From NCBI GenBank assembly GCA_027484915.1, contig JAIXSA010000156.1, positions 1 through 64,000 on the forward strand: a DNA stretch of 64,000 nucleotides, given 5' to 3'. A program made the translations under genes and the position numbers. Source of the stretch: Paracoccaceae bacterium. GTDB lineage: Bacteria; Pseudomonadota; Alphaproteobacteria; Rhodobacterales; Rhodobacteraceae. The notes under the pieces are model-generated. The model had not been told where the DNA came from, made no database searches, and saw nothing but the letters and a program-made list of their open reading frames with translations. This document shows positions 1 through 9,531 of the stretch, in pieces; within the stretch, counting starts at the first letter, position 1; each line of letters opens with the position of its first letter.

Positions 1-428
1 AGAAGGCCGTGAACGCGGCCCTGACCGAGGCCGGCTATCCGATGGTTGCGGCGGATAACACCACCGTGGCCAAGGCTGCCGGGTTCTTCGACATCTTCCA
101 CCCCCAGAACCTGGAGATCATCGCGATCCTGACCTTCCTCATCATCCTGGTGACGATGGTCTATGGCCCGATCGCGGCCATGCTGGTCGAACTGTTCCCG
201 ACCCGCATCCGCTACTCTGGCCTGTCGCTGCCTTACCACATCGGCAACGGATGGTTTGGTGGTCTGATGCCTGCCACGGCGCTCGCCATGTCGGCACAGA
301 CTGGGAACATCTACTACGGTCTGTGGTACCCGATCGTGATCGCTGCGGCGACCGTGATCATCGGCCTGATCTTCGTGCCGGGCGGAACCCACAAGAAGGA
401 CATCTTCGCCGACGACGCGTCGCGCTAA
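1..428 (+). CDS. MFS transporter (MHS/ProP-like), C-terminal part, truncated by window edge
   Basis: Hydrophobic translation with ELFPTRIRYSGLSLPYHIGNGWFGG motif typical of MHS-family MFS C-terminal half; reading frame runs off left edge. Confidence 0.75.
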   Translation, partial: KAVNAALTEAGYPMVAADNTTVAKAAGFFDIFHPQNLEIIAILTFLIILVTMVYGPIAAMLVELFPTRIRYSGLSLPYHIGNGWFGGLMPATALAMSAQTGNIYYGLWYPIVIAAATVIIGLIFVPGGTHKKDIFADDASR

Positions 429-438
429 GGGTCAATGG

Positions 439-470
439 CCCGGGCCGGAGCCACGTGCTCTCGGCCCGGG
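439..470 (+). terminator. Hairpin downstream of MFS gene
   Basis: cccgggccg ... cggcccggg 9-bp inverted repeat just after stop codon; no strong T-run. Confidence 0.4.
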
Positions 471-573
471 TCGCCTCTGCTTCCTGACAAGCCCATGCGG
501 GTTTTTCTGGGCGCAGACTGGCGGGCAGGATTTCGGGCGCGCCGTTTTCTCGCCAGAGGAATCGTAAGACTGC

Positions 574-849
574 CTAGCCGCGCAGACGCCGGATGATCAT
601 TGCAAGGGCCAGCACGATGCCAAGGATGATCAGGTTCGACACCAGCCCCGCCAGCACCGCATCGGTGACGCTGGACGCGCCCGCGCCATGCGTCGTGGGC
701 AGGATCACCGCGACGAAGACCACGCCCAGGGCCAGCGGAATGACGGTGCCGGTTACGACTTGGGTGCGGAACATCGTGTACACCAGGGCCATGATCAGGC
801 CGATGCGGAACGGGTCCATCAGCTGCGACTGGATAAGCTCGGTCACCAT
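574..849 (-). CDS. Small membrane protein (about 91 aa), unknown
   Basis: ORF 574..1011 with internal ATG at 849 preceded by AGGGAGGATTG-type RBS; two to three hydrophobic segments. Confidence 0.5.
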   Translation of the reverse strand: MVTELIQSQLMDPFRIGLIMALVYTMFRTQVVTGTVIPLALGVVFVAVILPTTHGAGASSVTDAVLAGLVSNLIILGIVLALAMIIRRLRG

Positions 850-915
850 CAATCCTCCCTTTGCGACACATTCCCCGATCCTGCGGGCGCGCACAAGACC
901 TGCGGGGGCGGCGGC

Positions 916-1293
916 ATGACCGGCACGGCACCCCGAATCCTGGTGGTCGAGGACGAGGACAACATCGCCACGGCGCTGGAATTCCTGATCACGCGGGAAG
1001 GCTATGACCACGACCGCGTCGCCAACGGGGCCGAGGCGCTGACGCGCATCCGCGACACCCGGCCGAACCTGGTCCTGCTGGACGTGATGCTGCCCGAGGT
1101 GTCGGGCTACGAGATCTGCGAGGGGATCCGCACCGACCCCAGCCTGTCCGGGATCAAGGTGCTGATGATGACCGCGCGCGGGTCGGTCATCGAACGGCGG
1201 AAAAGCCTGGAGCTTGGCGCGAACGGGTTCATCTCCAAGCCGTTCGAGCTGAAGGACCTGCGCGACGAGGTGCGCCGGTTGCTTGCCTCCTGA
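916..1293 (+). CDS. Single-domain response regulator (REC)
   Basis: RILVVEDEDN...LVLLDVMLPEVSG...VLMMTARG...GANGFISKPFELKDL: full set of receiver residues. Confidence 0.85.
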   Translation: MTGTAPRILVVEDEDNIATALEFLITREGYDHDRVANGAEALTRIRDTRPNLVLLDVMLPEVSGYEICEGIRTDPSLSGIKVLMMTARGSVIERRKSLELGANGFISKPFELKDLRDEVRRLLAS

Positions 1294-1325
1294 CGCGTGG
1301 ACCCTTGCGCGGACCGATGTGCGGT

Positions 1326-1347
1326 CCGGAGTTTTTGAAAACTCCGG
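1326..1347. repeat. Palindromic element CCGGAGTTTTTGAAAACTCCGG
   Basis: 22-nt near-perfect palindrome between response regulator and truA; variant of the element at 4755. Confidence 0.7.
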
Positions 1348-1354
1348 CGCTTCG

Positions 1355-2128
1355 TTACCCCGCGAAGGGATCGGCTGGATAGGTCACGCCGACAAGATAC
1401 AGGCCTTGCGGCGGGCAGACCGGCCCGCAGGCCGCGCGGTCCCGTGCCGCCAGTGCCACGCGCACATCCGCAGGCGTCCAGGCCCCGGCACCTACCCGTT
1501 CCAGCGTGCCGACGATGGAGCGGACCTGATTGTGCAGGAAGCTGCGCGCGGCCAGCTCGAAGCGATACTCGGTCCCGCCGGGGTAGGGGTGTTCGGAAAT
1601 GTCGATCCGGTCCAGCGTCTTGACCGGGCTTTTCGCCTGGCAAAGGGTCGACCGGAAGGTGGTGAAGTCGTGGTTGCCGATCATCTCAGCGGCTCCGGCC
1701 CGCATCGCCGCCAAGTCCAGGCCGGGCAGCACCTGCCAGACGCGGCCCCTGTCATGCGTCACCGGGGCGCGGCGGGCGACAAGGCGGAAGACGTAGCGTC
1801 GGCCGGTGGCCGAGAAGCGGGCGTGGAAGTCGTCGGGCACCTGGGCGCAAGCCAGGATCGCCACCGGGTCGGGCCGAAGGTGGGCGTTCAGCGCCGAGGC
1901 GAGGCGGAACGGGTCCCAGTCCTTGGCCAGGTCGGCATGGGCGACCTGCGCGGTGGCATGGACGCCTGCATCGGTGCGCCCGGCGGCGGCGATGGTGTGG
2001 GGGCCGGGTTCCAGTTTGCCAAGCGCGCGTTCGACCGCCGCCTGCACCGAGGGCAACTCTTGCGCCTGTCGCTGCCAGCCCGCAAACGGGCCGCCGTCAT
2101 ATTCGATCTGGAGGGCGTAGCGGGGCAT
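1355..2128 (-). CDS. truA: tRNA pseudouridine(38-40) synthase TruA
   Basis: [42 protein letters not shown] motifs. Confidence 0.95.
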   Translation of the reverse strand: MPRYALQIEYDGGPFAGWQRQAQELPSVQAAVERALGKLEPGPHTIAAAGRTDAGVHATAQVAHADLAKDWDPFRLASALNAHLRPDPVAILACAQVPDDFHARFSATGRRYVFRLVARRAPVTHDRGRVWQVLPGLDLAAMRAGAAEMIGNHDFTTFRSTLCQAKSPVKTLDRIDISEHPYPGGTEYRFELAARSFLHNQVRSIVGTLERVGAGAWTPADVRVALAARDRAACGPVCPPQGLYLVGVTYPADPFAG

Positions 2129-2247
2129 GGGTCCTCCCTACCCCGGAAGGGGCCCCCCGTGCAATCCTTGCCAAATCCCTAATGTCTAGGGCCAACCCGT
2201 TGATTTCATGAGGACCGTGCCTCTGTCCGCGCGTGGGCAACGCAAGC

Positions 2248-2275
2248 GTAGGGTGGGCAATATTGCCCAACCTAC
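2248..2275. repeat. Palindromic intergenic element GTAGGGTGGGCAATATTGCCCAACCTAC
   Basis: 28-nt imperfect palindrome read directly in sequence. Confidence 0.55.
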
Positions 2276-2339
2276 CCACCCGCCTTCCATTCCGGCACGC
2301 CCACCCTTATCTTGAGTCTCACGCAGGAAAGGGACGGCC

Positions 2340-3755
2340 GTGGCATTTTCCGGACTGACGGACGGGATCACCCGCGGGATCGAAGGTGCGGGTGCAAGCC
2401 TTTCCGAGACCCTCTTCGACACCACGCTGCGCCTCGGCGTGACCGGCCTCTCCCGTGCGGGCAAGACCGTCTTCATCACCGCCCTCGTCGCGAACCTGCT
2501 GAACCGGGGCCGGATGGCGCAGTTGAAGGCCCAAGCCCAGGGCCGAATCCAGGCGATCTACCTGCAGCCGCAGCCCGACGTGACGCTGCCCCGCTTCGAC
2601 TATGAGGCGCATCTTGCCGCTTTGACAGGCAACAGCCCCCGCTGGCCCGCCTCGACCCGAGCCATCAGCGAGCTGCGCCTGTCGTTCCGGGTGCAGCCTG
2701 CCGGGTTCTTGTCTTCCTGGCGGGGGCCGCACACGCTGCACCTCGACATCGTGGACTATCCGGGGGAATGGCTTCTGGACCTGTCGCTTCTCGACCAGAC
2801 CTATGAAGCGTGGTCCGAAGCCACCCTCGCCCGCCTGGAGAAACGTGCCGAAGCCGCCCCTTTCCTCGCGCTTGCCCGGGCCGAGGACGGGGCATTGCGG
2901 TTGGACGAGGCGAAGGCCCGCCAACTGGCAGAGACCTTCACCGGATACCTGACCGCCGCCCGCGATCTGGGCCGGGTGGACGTGACGCCGGGGCGGTTCC
3001 TGCTGCCGGGGGACCTGGCCGGGTCTCCTGTCCTGACCTTCGCTCCCCTGCCAAAGCCCGCCACCACCGGCCGCAGCAGCCTTTGGCGCGAGATGGAGCG
3101 GCGGTATGAAGCCTACAAGTCCCGCGTTGTCCGCCCCTTCTTCCGCGACCATTTCGCGAAGATCGACCGGCAGGTGGTGCTGGCCGACGTGCTGGGGGCG
3201 ATCCACCAGGGGCCGAGGGCGGTGGAGGACCTGCGGCGGGTGATGGCGGAGGTGCTGGGAAGCTTCCGGCCGGGGCGGAACACCTGGCTCTCGGGCCTTT
3301 TCGGTGCGCATCGGGTGGAGCGTATCCTGTTCGCGGCCACCAAGGCAGACCATCTGCACCACGAACAGCACCCGGCTTTGACGGCGATCACGGCAAGCCT
3401 GTTGGCCGAGGCGAAGCAGCGGGCCGACTTCTCTGGCGCGCGGACCGAGGCGATGTCGCTGGCCAGCTTGCGGGCGACGGTGGAGGAGGTGGTGACGCGC
3501 GATGGGGCGGAGGTTCCGGCGGTACGGGGGGTGCTGCAGGCGACGGGCAAGCCCGCGCTGATGTACCCGGGCGCGCTGCCGTCGGACCCGTCGCGGCTTC
3601 TGTCCCCGGCGCGGGAGGGTGCGGAGGCCTGGCTCGATGCCGATTACAGCCTGATGACCTTTGCGCCCGCCCGGCTGAACTTGCGACCGGGCGAGGGGCC
3701 GCCGCATATCCGGCTGGACCGGGCTGTGGAGTTTCTGATCGGAGATCAGTTGTGA
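2340..3755 (+). CDS. YcjX-family GTP-binding protein (DUF463), GTG start
   Basis: GVTGLSRAGKTVFITALVANLL P-loop and family-typical DIVDYPGEWLLDLSLL. Confidence 0.85.
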   Translation: MAFSGLTDGITRGIEGAGASLSETLFDTTLRLGVTGLSRAGKTVFITALVANLLNRGRMAQLKAQAQGRIQAIYLQPQPDVTLPRFDYEAHLAALTGNSPRWPASTRAISELRLSFRVQPAGFLSSWRGPHTLHLDIVDYPGEWLLDLSLLDQTYEAWSEATLARLEKRAEAAPFLALARAEDGALRLDEAKARQLAETFTGYLTAARDLGRVDVTPGRFLLPGDLAGSPVLTFAPLPKPATTGRSSLWREMERRYEAYKSRVVRPFFRDHFAKIDRQVVLADVLGAIHQGPRAVEDLRRVMAEVLGSFRPGRNTWLSGLFGAHRVERILFAATKADHLHHEQHPALTAITASLLAEAKQRADFSGARTEAMSLASLRATVEEVVTRDGAEVPAVRGVLQATGKPALMYPGALPSDPSRLLSPAREGAEAWLDADYSLMTFAPARLNLRPGEGPPHIRLDRAVEFLIGDQL

Positions 3756-4741
3756 GCCGCCCGCCGAAGCCGTTCCTGGAGGAGATGGAGGAGGCCGTCG
3801 ATCCGTCGCTTGCCCCGCCGGTTCCCGATGCGCTGCCCGAGGGGCAGGCGATGCAGGCTGTGGCGGCGTTGAGCCAGAAGCGCGGCTCGGCCCTGACGCG
3901 CTTTGCTGTCTGGGCGTTTGGCACCTTGTTCAGCTTTGCGCTGTCGGTCGCAGCCTATGACTTCGTCGTGGGCCTTCTGGCGCGGAACGTGGTGCTGGGC
4001 TGGCTGGCCTTTGCGCTGGTCGTGGTGGCCGTGGCGGCGGGGCTGGTGCTTGCCTTGCGCGAATGGGGGGCCTTCCTGCGGCTTTCGCGGCTGGACACCT
4101 TGCGGGCGCGGGCGGTCGAGGCGCGCGGCACGGCTGACCTGAAGGAAGCGCGGCGGGTGGTGTCCGGCCTGGTCGGCCTTTACGGCGCGCGGGGGGATAC
4201 GGCCTGGGGCCGGGCGCGACTGGCCGAGCGGGAGGGCGAGGTGATGGACGCCGATGCCCTGTTGGCGCTGGCCGAGCGGGAGTTGCTGACAACGCTGGAT
4301 ACCGAAGCGCGCCTGGTGATCGAGGGCGCGGCGCGTCAGGTGGCGACGGTGACGGCGCTGGTGCCGCTGGCGCTGGCCGATGTGGCGACGGCGCTGGTGG
4401 CGAACCTGCGGATGATCCGGCGGATCGCCGAGATCTACGGCGGGCGGTCGGGGAGTTTCGGGAGTCTGAAGCTCTTGCGCCGGGTGTTCGGGTCCCTGGT
4501 GGCGGCGGGGGCCCTGGCGCTGACCGATGACATGATCGGGTCCGTGGCGGGTGGCGGCGTCCTGTCCAAGCTGTCGCGCCGGTTCGGGGAAGGTGTTGTG
4601 AACGGCGCGCTGACGGCGCGGGTGGGCGTGGCCGCGATGGAGTTGTGCCGGCCCCTGCCTTTTGTGGCGCTGGAGCGGCCGGCGGTGTCGTCGCTTGTCA
4701 GCCGGGCGCTGACGGGGTTGGTCAGCCGGGGCGAGCGCTGA
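3752..4741 (+). CDS. YcjF-family membrane protein (DUF697)
   Basis: Overlaps ycjX-like stop by 4 nt (GTGA); two TM segments and C-terminal DUF697-like region LVPLALADVATALVANLRMIRRIAEIYGGR. Confidence 0.8.
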   Translation: MSRPPKPFLEEMEEAVDPSLAPPVPDALPEGQAMQAVAALSQKRGSALTRFAVWAFGTLFSFALSVAAYDFVVGLLARNVVLGWLAFALVVVAVAAGLVLALREWGAFLRLSRLDTLRARAVEARGTADLKEARRVVSGLVGLYGARGDTAWGRARLAEREGEVMDADALLALAERELLTTLDTEARLVIEGAARQVATVTALVPLALADVATALVANLRMIRRIAEIYGGRSGSFGSLKLLRRVFGSLVAAGALALTDDMIGSVAGGGVLSKLSRRFGEGVVNGALTARVGVAAMELCRPLPFVALERPAVSSLVSRALTGLVSRGER

Positions 4742-4754
4742 TCCTGGGCGCGAC

Positions 4755-4799
4755 CCGGAGTTTTCGAAAACTCCGGTCCGATTTCTTCGAAGAAATCGG
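4755..4799. repeat. Two adjacent perfect 22-nt palindromes
   Basis: CCGGAGTTTTCGAAAACTCCGG (4755-4776) and CCGATTTCTTCGAAGAAATCGG (4778-4799). Confidence 0.85.
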
Positions 4800-4813
4800 T
4801 GCGCGGTCGGTCG

Positions 4814-5488
4814 TCAGCGAAATTTGTCCAGCAGTTTCTGCATCGGGCTGCGGTTGTCCTCGACGGGTTGCGGGGCCGGGGCTTTAGCCTCGGACTTCTC
4901 GTTCGTTGTCGAAGAGCGCGGGGGCGCGGTGCGCAGAGCGACGGCGTTCATGAACTTTTGTCCGTCGCCTGCGGCGAGGGCCTCGGCCCCGTCGGAGATG
5001 CCGCGGAGGAGGTCTTCAAGCCACTCGGCGTCGGCCTTGGTGAAGTCGTGCAGCACGTAGGCCGCGACGGCGTCCTTGTGGCCGGGGTGGCCGATGCCAA
5101 GGCGGATGCGGGCATAATTGTCGCCGAGGTGGCCGTGGATCGAGCGGAGGCCGTTGTGCCCCGCGTGGCCGCCGCCCTGTTTCAGGCGCATCTTGCCGGG
5201 GGCGAGGTCAAGCTCGTCATGGAAGACGGTGAGGTCGGCGAGGGGGAGTTTCCAGAAGGCGACAGCGGCCTGGACCGACTGGCCAGAGAGGTTCATGAAG
5301 GTCTCGGGCTTGAGGAGGGCGACCTTTTCGGTGCCAAGCCGGCCTTCGGCGACGAGACCCTGGAACGCCTTCCGCCAGGGGGTGAAGCCGTGGTCAGCGG
5401 CGATGCGGTCCAGTGCCATGAAGCCGATATTGTGCCGGTTGCCCGCGTATTTCGCGCCGGGATTGCCGAGGCCGACCCAGAGTTTCAT
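4814..5488 (-). CDS. pth: Peptidyl-tRNA hydrolase
   Basis: MKLWVGLGNPGAKYAGNRHNIGFMALD, KPETFMNLSGQSV, HDELDLAPGKMRLKQGGGHAGHNGLRSI. Confidence 0.95.
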   Translation of the reverse strand: MKLWVGLGNPGAKYAGNRHNIGFMALDRIAADHGFTPWRKAFQGLVAEGRLGTEKVALLKPETFMNLSGQSVQAAVAFWKLPLADLTVFHDELDLAPGKMRLKQGGGHAGHNGLRSIHGHLGDNYARIRLGIGHPGHKDAVAAYVLHDFTKADAEWLEDLLRGISDGAEALAAGDGQKFMNAVALRTAPPRSSTTNEKSEAKAPAPQPVEDNRSPMQKLLDKFR

Positions 5489-5561
5489 CCTTTGCTCTCC
5501 CCAAGCGCATCGGGTGGGGTATAGCTTTGGCGCTGGTCTGAGACAACCAAGCGGGACCCGA

Positions 5562-6245
5562 ATGCGCGCTTTCACCCTTCGCGGCCTGACGCTGTACCTG
5601 CCGGAGACGGCGCTGAAGGGGAACCTGGAGCGGGCCTTGTCCAGTGGGCGGTATGAGAACCACGAGGCGGATGCTCTGCTGTTGCATCTGCGGCCGGGGG
5701 ACCGGCTTCTGGACCTGGGTGCAGGGCTGGGGTTCATTTGTGCGCTGGCGGCGGGGATCCTGGGCGAGGACGCGGTGATCGGCGTCGAGGCGGGACCGGA
5801 GACGGGGAAGCTGGCGCGACGGAACCTTGCTGCAAACGGGTTTAAGGGCGTCAAGGTGTTGAAGGGCGCTGCGGTTGGCACGGGCGAGGGCGAGGTGGAG
5901 TTCGGCCAGCGCCCGGCCTTTTGGGCCAGTGCCATCAAGGGACCGGAGGGCTGGCCGGAGAATGCTGAAGTGATCCGGGTTCCGGCGCGTCCCGTCCGCA
6001 AATTGCTGGCGAAATTCGCCCCGACCGCCCTCTGCTGCGACATAGAGGGGGGCGAGCTGGAGGTGCTGACCCAGCCCCTGCCGGGGGTGCGGCTGGTGGT
6101 CGTCGAGACGCATCCGCAGGTCTATGGGGCTGGGGGTGTGGCTCGGATCGTGGCGGCTCTGCGCGCCCAGGGCTTTGCCGAAGCCGAGGGCGCGAAGAAG
6201 GACACGCTGGTCTTTCGCCGGTCAGGCGGCGCGGGCGCCGAGTAG
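5562..6245 (+). CDS. FkbM-family methyltransferase
   Basis: LDLGAGLGFICALAAGILGEDAVIGVEAGPETGKLARRNLAANG and CCDIEGGELEVL. Confidence 0.75.
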   Translation: MRAFTLRGLTLYLPETALKGNLERALSSGRYENHEADALLLHLRPGDRLLDLGAGLGFICALAAGILGEDAVIGVEAGPETGKLARRNLAANGFKGVKVLKGAAVGTGEGEVEFGQRPAFWASAIKGPEGWPENAEVIRVPARPVRKLLAKFAPTALCCDIEGGELEVLTQPLPGVRLVVVETHPQVYGAGGVARIVAALRAQGFAEAEGAKKDTLVFRRSGGAGAE

Positions 6246-6809
6246 GCGGGTGTCGTTGATCCACCGCGCGCGACGCTGGGGCGAGCTGTGTTCGACCGGC
6301 GAGAAATGGGTGTGGCGCACCGGCTTCAGCCCGACGAAGCCAAGGATCTGGCGGTGGACCTGCTGTTTCAGCGCCCGGCCGTACATCAGCCAGAAGGCCC
6401 AGGCCGGGGTGTCGGAGGTCAGCATGAAATGTGCCGTCCGCCCGGACAGAAGCGGGGTCGGCACGCCCATCCGGCGTTGGCGTGGGTCGAAGGCGAAGCC
6501 GGGCAGGAGCACGCGGTCGAAAAGCCCCTTGGCCTTGGCGGGCAGCCCGCCCCACCACATCGGAGTGACGAGAACGACATGCTCGGCCCAGAGCAGGTCT
6601 TCGCGGAAGGACTCAAGGTCCGGTTCCAGCGCGGGGGCGTTGCGGAAGCTGGCCTGTCCGAAGTCAGGGTCGAAGGCCATCTCCGACAGGGCGGCGGTGC
6701 GAACCTCGTGGCCTGCAGAGCGCGCGCCGTCGCGATAGGCTTGCGCAAGGGCGGCGCTGAGTGACAGTCTGCCGGGGTGCAGATCGGCGATGAGAATGCG
6801 TCGGGACAT
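6222..6809 (-). CDS. NAD(P)H-dependent flavin oxidoreductase / quinone reductase family (flavodoxin-like fold)
   Basis: AEHVVLVTPMWWGGLPAKAKGLFDRVLLPGFAF motif of NQO/MdaB-type proteins. Confidence 0.8.
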   Translation of the reverse strand: MSRRILIADLHPGRLSLSAALAQAYRDGARSAGHEVRTAALSEMAFDPDFGQASFRNAPALEPDLESFREDLLWAEHVVLVTPMWWGGLPAKAKGLFDRVLLPGFAFDPRQRRMGVPTPLLSGRTAHFMLTSDTPAWAFWLMYGRALKQQVHRQILGFVGLKPVRHTHFSPVEHSSPQRRARWINDTRLLGARAA

Positions 6810-6823
6810 GAGGGCTCCATAAA

Positions 6824-6863
6824 TTGACTTTGGTCAATATTGCAGAGAAAATGACCGTAGTCA
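6824..6863. promoter_or_regulatory. Candidate TetR operators in divergent promoter
   Basis: Two inverted repeats TTGAC-TTTG-GTCAA (6824-6837) and TGAC-CGTA-GTCA (6852-6863), centres 27 bp apart, between quinone reductase (-) and TetR gene (+). Confidence 0.6.
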
Positions 6864-6900
6864 AATATTTCGACGATAATCGGTTTCACGGGGGCCGCGC

Positions 6901-7485
6901 ATGACGCGGAAGGTGCAGGCGCGGACGCTGGCAACGCGGGACCGGCTTTTGGCGGCAGGGCGTGAGATCGTGACCGTGTCGGGCATGGCGGGGCTGCGGA
7001 CCGAAGAGGTCGTGCTGCGGGCCGGGACCGCGAAGGGAACGTTCTTCGCGCATTTCACGGATCGGGATCACTTCCTGGCGGCACTTCTGGCCGAAAGCCT
7101 GGCGGGGGAGCTTGCTCCGCTGGGCGCGCCGCAGGACCGGGCGGCGCTGATGCGGGTGCTGGAGCGGGTCTATGTCCTGTTTGCGGCGGATGCCGAGACG
7201 GTGGCGCTGCTGGCGCGATTCAGCGGGCCGGCCGGGGCGGGGCTGGGGCTGGACCGGCTGATCTGCGAGGTGGTCGACCGGCTGGCAGAGGGTCTTGGCA
7301 TGATGCAGGCGCGGGGCGAGGTTGGCGCGCGCGCCAGGCCCGAGGTGCTGGCCGAGGGGTTGATGGCGCTGATCTTCCACGCTGCGGCCTCGGCGCAATG
7401 TGGGATGCATGGCGATGCGGTGGCGGTCAGGGCGCGGGCGGACCGGCTGCTGGTCGAGATGGCCGAGGCGCTGCTCTGGCCCTAG
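6901..7485 (+). CDS. TetR-family transcriptional regulator
   Basis: N-terminal HTH: RDRLLAAGREIVTVSGMAGLRTEEVVLRAGTAKGTFFAHFTDRDHFLAALLAE. Confidence 0.8.
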   Translation: MTRKVQARTLATRDRLLAAGREIVTVSGMAGLRTEEVVLRAGTAKGTFFAHFTDRDHFLAALLAESLAGELAPLGAPQDRAALMRVLERVYVLFAADAETVALLARFSGPAGAGLGLDRLICEVVDRLAEGLGMMQARGEVGARARPEVLAEGLMALIFHAAASAQCGMHGDAVAVRARADRLLVEMAEALLWP

Positions 7486-7534
7486 GCTGCGCCGGATCGC
7501 AATCCCGTCTGGGCGGGTCGTCGCAAAAGCGAAC

Positions 7535-7554
7535 GGGGGGCCCGAAGGCCCCCC
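7535..7554. terminator. Hairpin between convergent TetR and rplY genes
   Basis: ggggggcc-cgaa-ggcccccc perfect 8-bp stem. Confidence 0.7.
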
Positions 7555-7578
7555 GCGCTATCGATCTTGTCACACGCC

Positions 7579-8184
7579 TCAGGCGGTGGCGGCTTCGTCC
7601 TCGGCGACAGCGAGGCCAGCCGGAGCGGCCACGTTCGCGATCACGAAGTTCCGGGCGATCGTCGGACGCACGCCTGCAGGCAGTTCCACGTCGTTGATGT
7701 GGATGACGTCGCCGATCTTCTTGCCGGTCAGGTCGACCGTGATGTGATCGGGGATATCCGATGCGGTCACTTCCAGTTCGACTTCCGGACGCACCACTGT
7801 CAGCGTGCCGCCGCGCTTGAGGCCGGGCGAGGCTTCGTGGTTGATGAACGTCACGTGGATGAACAGCTCGATCCGGCTGTCGTCGTGGATGCGCATGAAG
7901 TCGACATGCGTCGGCAGGTCCTTGACCACATCGCGCTGGACGCCCCGGCACACGACGTGCACGTCGGGCTGGCCTTCGACCTTGAGGTTGAAGAGCGTCT
8001 GCAGGAAGCGACCCTGCCGCAGCTTGGTCAGGAGGTAGTTGTATTTCACCTTGATCGGCGTGGGTTCAGCCCCGTCGCCGTAGATGATGCCAGGTACGTA
8101 GCCCTCACGACGGGCTTGACGGGCGGCCCCCTTGCCTGTCCCCGTCCGTACCTCGGCCAGAAGATCGGTGATCTCGCGTGCCAT
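7579..8184 (-). CDS. rplY: 50S ribosomal protein L25/general stress protein Ctc
   Basis: [21 protein letters not shown]...[34 protein letters not shown]. Confidence 0.93.
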   Translation of the reverse strand: MAREITDLLAEVRTGTGKGAARQARREGYVPGIIYGDGAEPTPIKVKYNYLLTKLRQGRFLQTLFNLKVEGQPDVHVVCRGVQRDVVKDLPTHVDFMRIHDDSRIELFIHVTFINHEASPGLKRGGTLTVVRPEVELEVTASDIPDHITVDLTGKKIGDVIHINDVELPAGVRPTIARNFVIANVAAPAGLAVAEDEAATA

Positions 8185-8385
8185 CGGTTTTCTCCATGTA
8201 AGTCCGCCATCCTCCAAGGGTGCATGGCGCGACCGGGGGCCTATAGCGGGGAATCGGGGGGAAGGGAAGGGGGATGTTCCCAAGGGTGGGTTCATGTCGC
8301 TTTCGACCAGGTGGCGCGTCGCGGGCGGACTGGATCGCGTCGGGTTGGCGGGCTAGCTGTCGTGTTCCTGCGCCGGAGCGGTCCG

Positions 8386-9531
8386 ATGTTTTCCCCTGCC
8401 ACCCTTGCCCATGCCCGTCCAACCATCGGGGCCTTTGCGGCCATGGGCGTGTTGTGGGGCACCTTTGCCGCGGTGTTGCCGGACCTGAAGACGATGCTTG
8501 GGGTGAATGAGGCGCAACTGGGCCTTCTGATCTTCATGACGCCCATTGCTGCGATCAGTGCAATGCTGGTCGCGCCAATGTTCGGGGCGGCGATGGGTCG
8601 GGCGGCGCTGCCGCTGGCGGTCCTTCTGATGGCGCTGGCCTTCATGCTGCCGGGTCAGGCGTCGGTCTGGTGGCTTTTCCCGCTGGCGATGGCTTGCGCG
8701 GGGGCGACGACGGGGTTGACCGACGTGCTGATGAACGCCCGCGTTGCCGAGATCGAGACGCAGCGGGGCCTGCACCTGATGAACCTTGCCCATGCGGCCT
8801 ATTCCTTTGGCTATGCCGGGGGCGCGGTCCTGACCGGGGTCCTGCGTGGCGCGGGCTGGGGGCCGGACTGGGTCATGGGCACGATGGCGGCGGTGGGGGT
8901 CCTGTGCGCCGCGCTGACCATCGAGAGGGACGGGCGCATCGACGGGCTGCGCAAACCGAAGGACGGGACCGCGCTGCCCTTGGGTCTGGTGCCGGTGATC
9001 GGCGGGGGCATCGTGCTGATCGCCTTCATGACCGAGAACGCGGCCGAGAACTGGTCCGCCCTGCATATCGAGAAGACGCTGGGTGGCAGCCCCAAGGAGG
9101 GGGCGCTGGGTCCTGCCATGCTGGCGCTGACGATGGGTTTTGCCCGGTTGGGCGGGCAGTGGCTGGCGGGGCGGGTCAATGCCTTCACCATCCTGCGGAC
9201 GGGTGCCGTGATCGCGGCGGCGGGCGCGCTGGTCGTGGCGCAGGCGTCCGGGCCTCTGGCGGCCTACGCGGGCTTCTTCGTCATGGGCATCGGCGCCTCG
9301 GTCCTGGCGCCGACGGCGTTCTCGTTGGTCGGCCAGATGAGCCCCGACGAAGCCCGGGCGCGGGCCATCGCGCGGGCGACGCTGCTGGGCTACTTCGGTT
9401 ACTTCGTCGGCCCGCCGCTTCTGGGCCTTCTGGCCGGGACCTTCGGACTGCGCTTCGCCTTTCTCTGGGCCGCCTGCCTGGTCGGGATGGTTTTCGTCCT
9501 GGCCCCGATCCTGAAGCGTCAGGGGACCTGA
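8386..9531 (+). CDS. MFS transporter
   Basis: Twelve-TM-like hydrophobic profile; start at ATG 8386 within longer ORF. Confidence 0.8.
   Translation: MFSPATLAHARPTIGAFAAMGVLWGTFAAVLPDLKTMLGVNEAQLGLLIFMTPIAAISAMLVAPMFGAAMGRAALPLAVLLMALAFMLPGQASVWWLFPLAMACAGATTGLTDVLMNARVAEIETQRGLHLMNLAHAAYSFGYAGGAVLTGVLRGAGWGPDWVMGTMAAVGVLCAALTIERDGRIDGLRKPKDGTALPLGLVPVIGGGIVLIAFMTENAAENWSALHIEKTLGGSPKEGALGPAMLALTMGFARLGGQWLAGRVNAFTILRTGAVIAAAGALVVAQASGPLAAYAGFFVMGIGASVLAPTAFSLVGQMSPDEARARAIARATLLGYFGYFVGPPLLGLLAGTFGLRFAFLWAACLVGMVFVLAPILKRQGT

Noticed and set aside
2319-3707. 462-aa minus-strand ORF
   Set aside because: Antisense of the ycjX-like gene, arginine/glutamine-rich with no domain signal.
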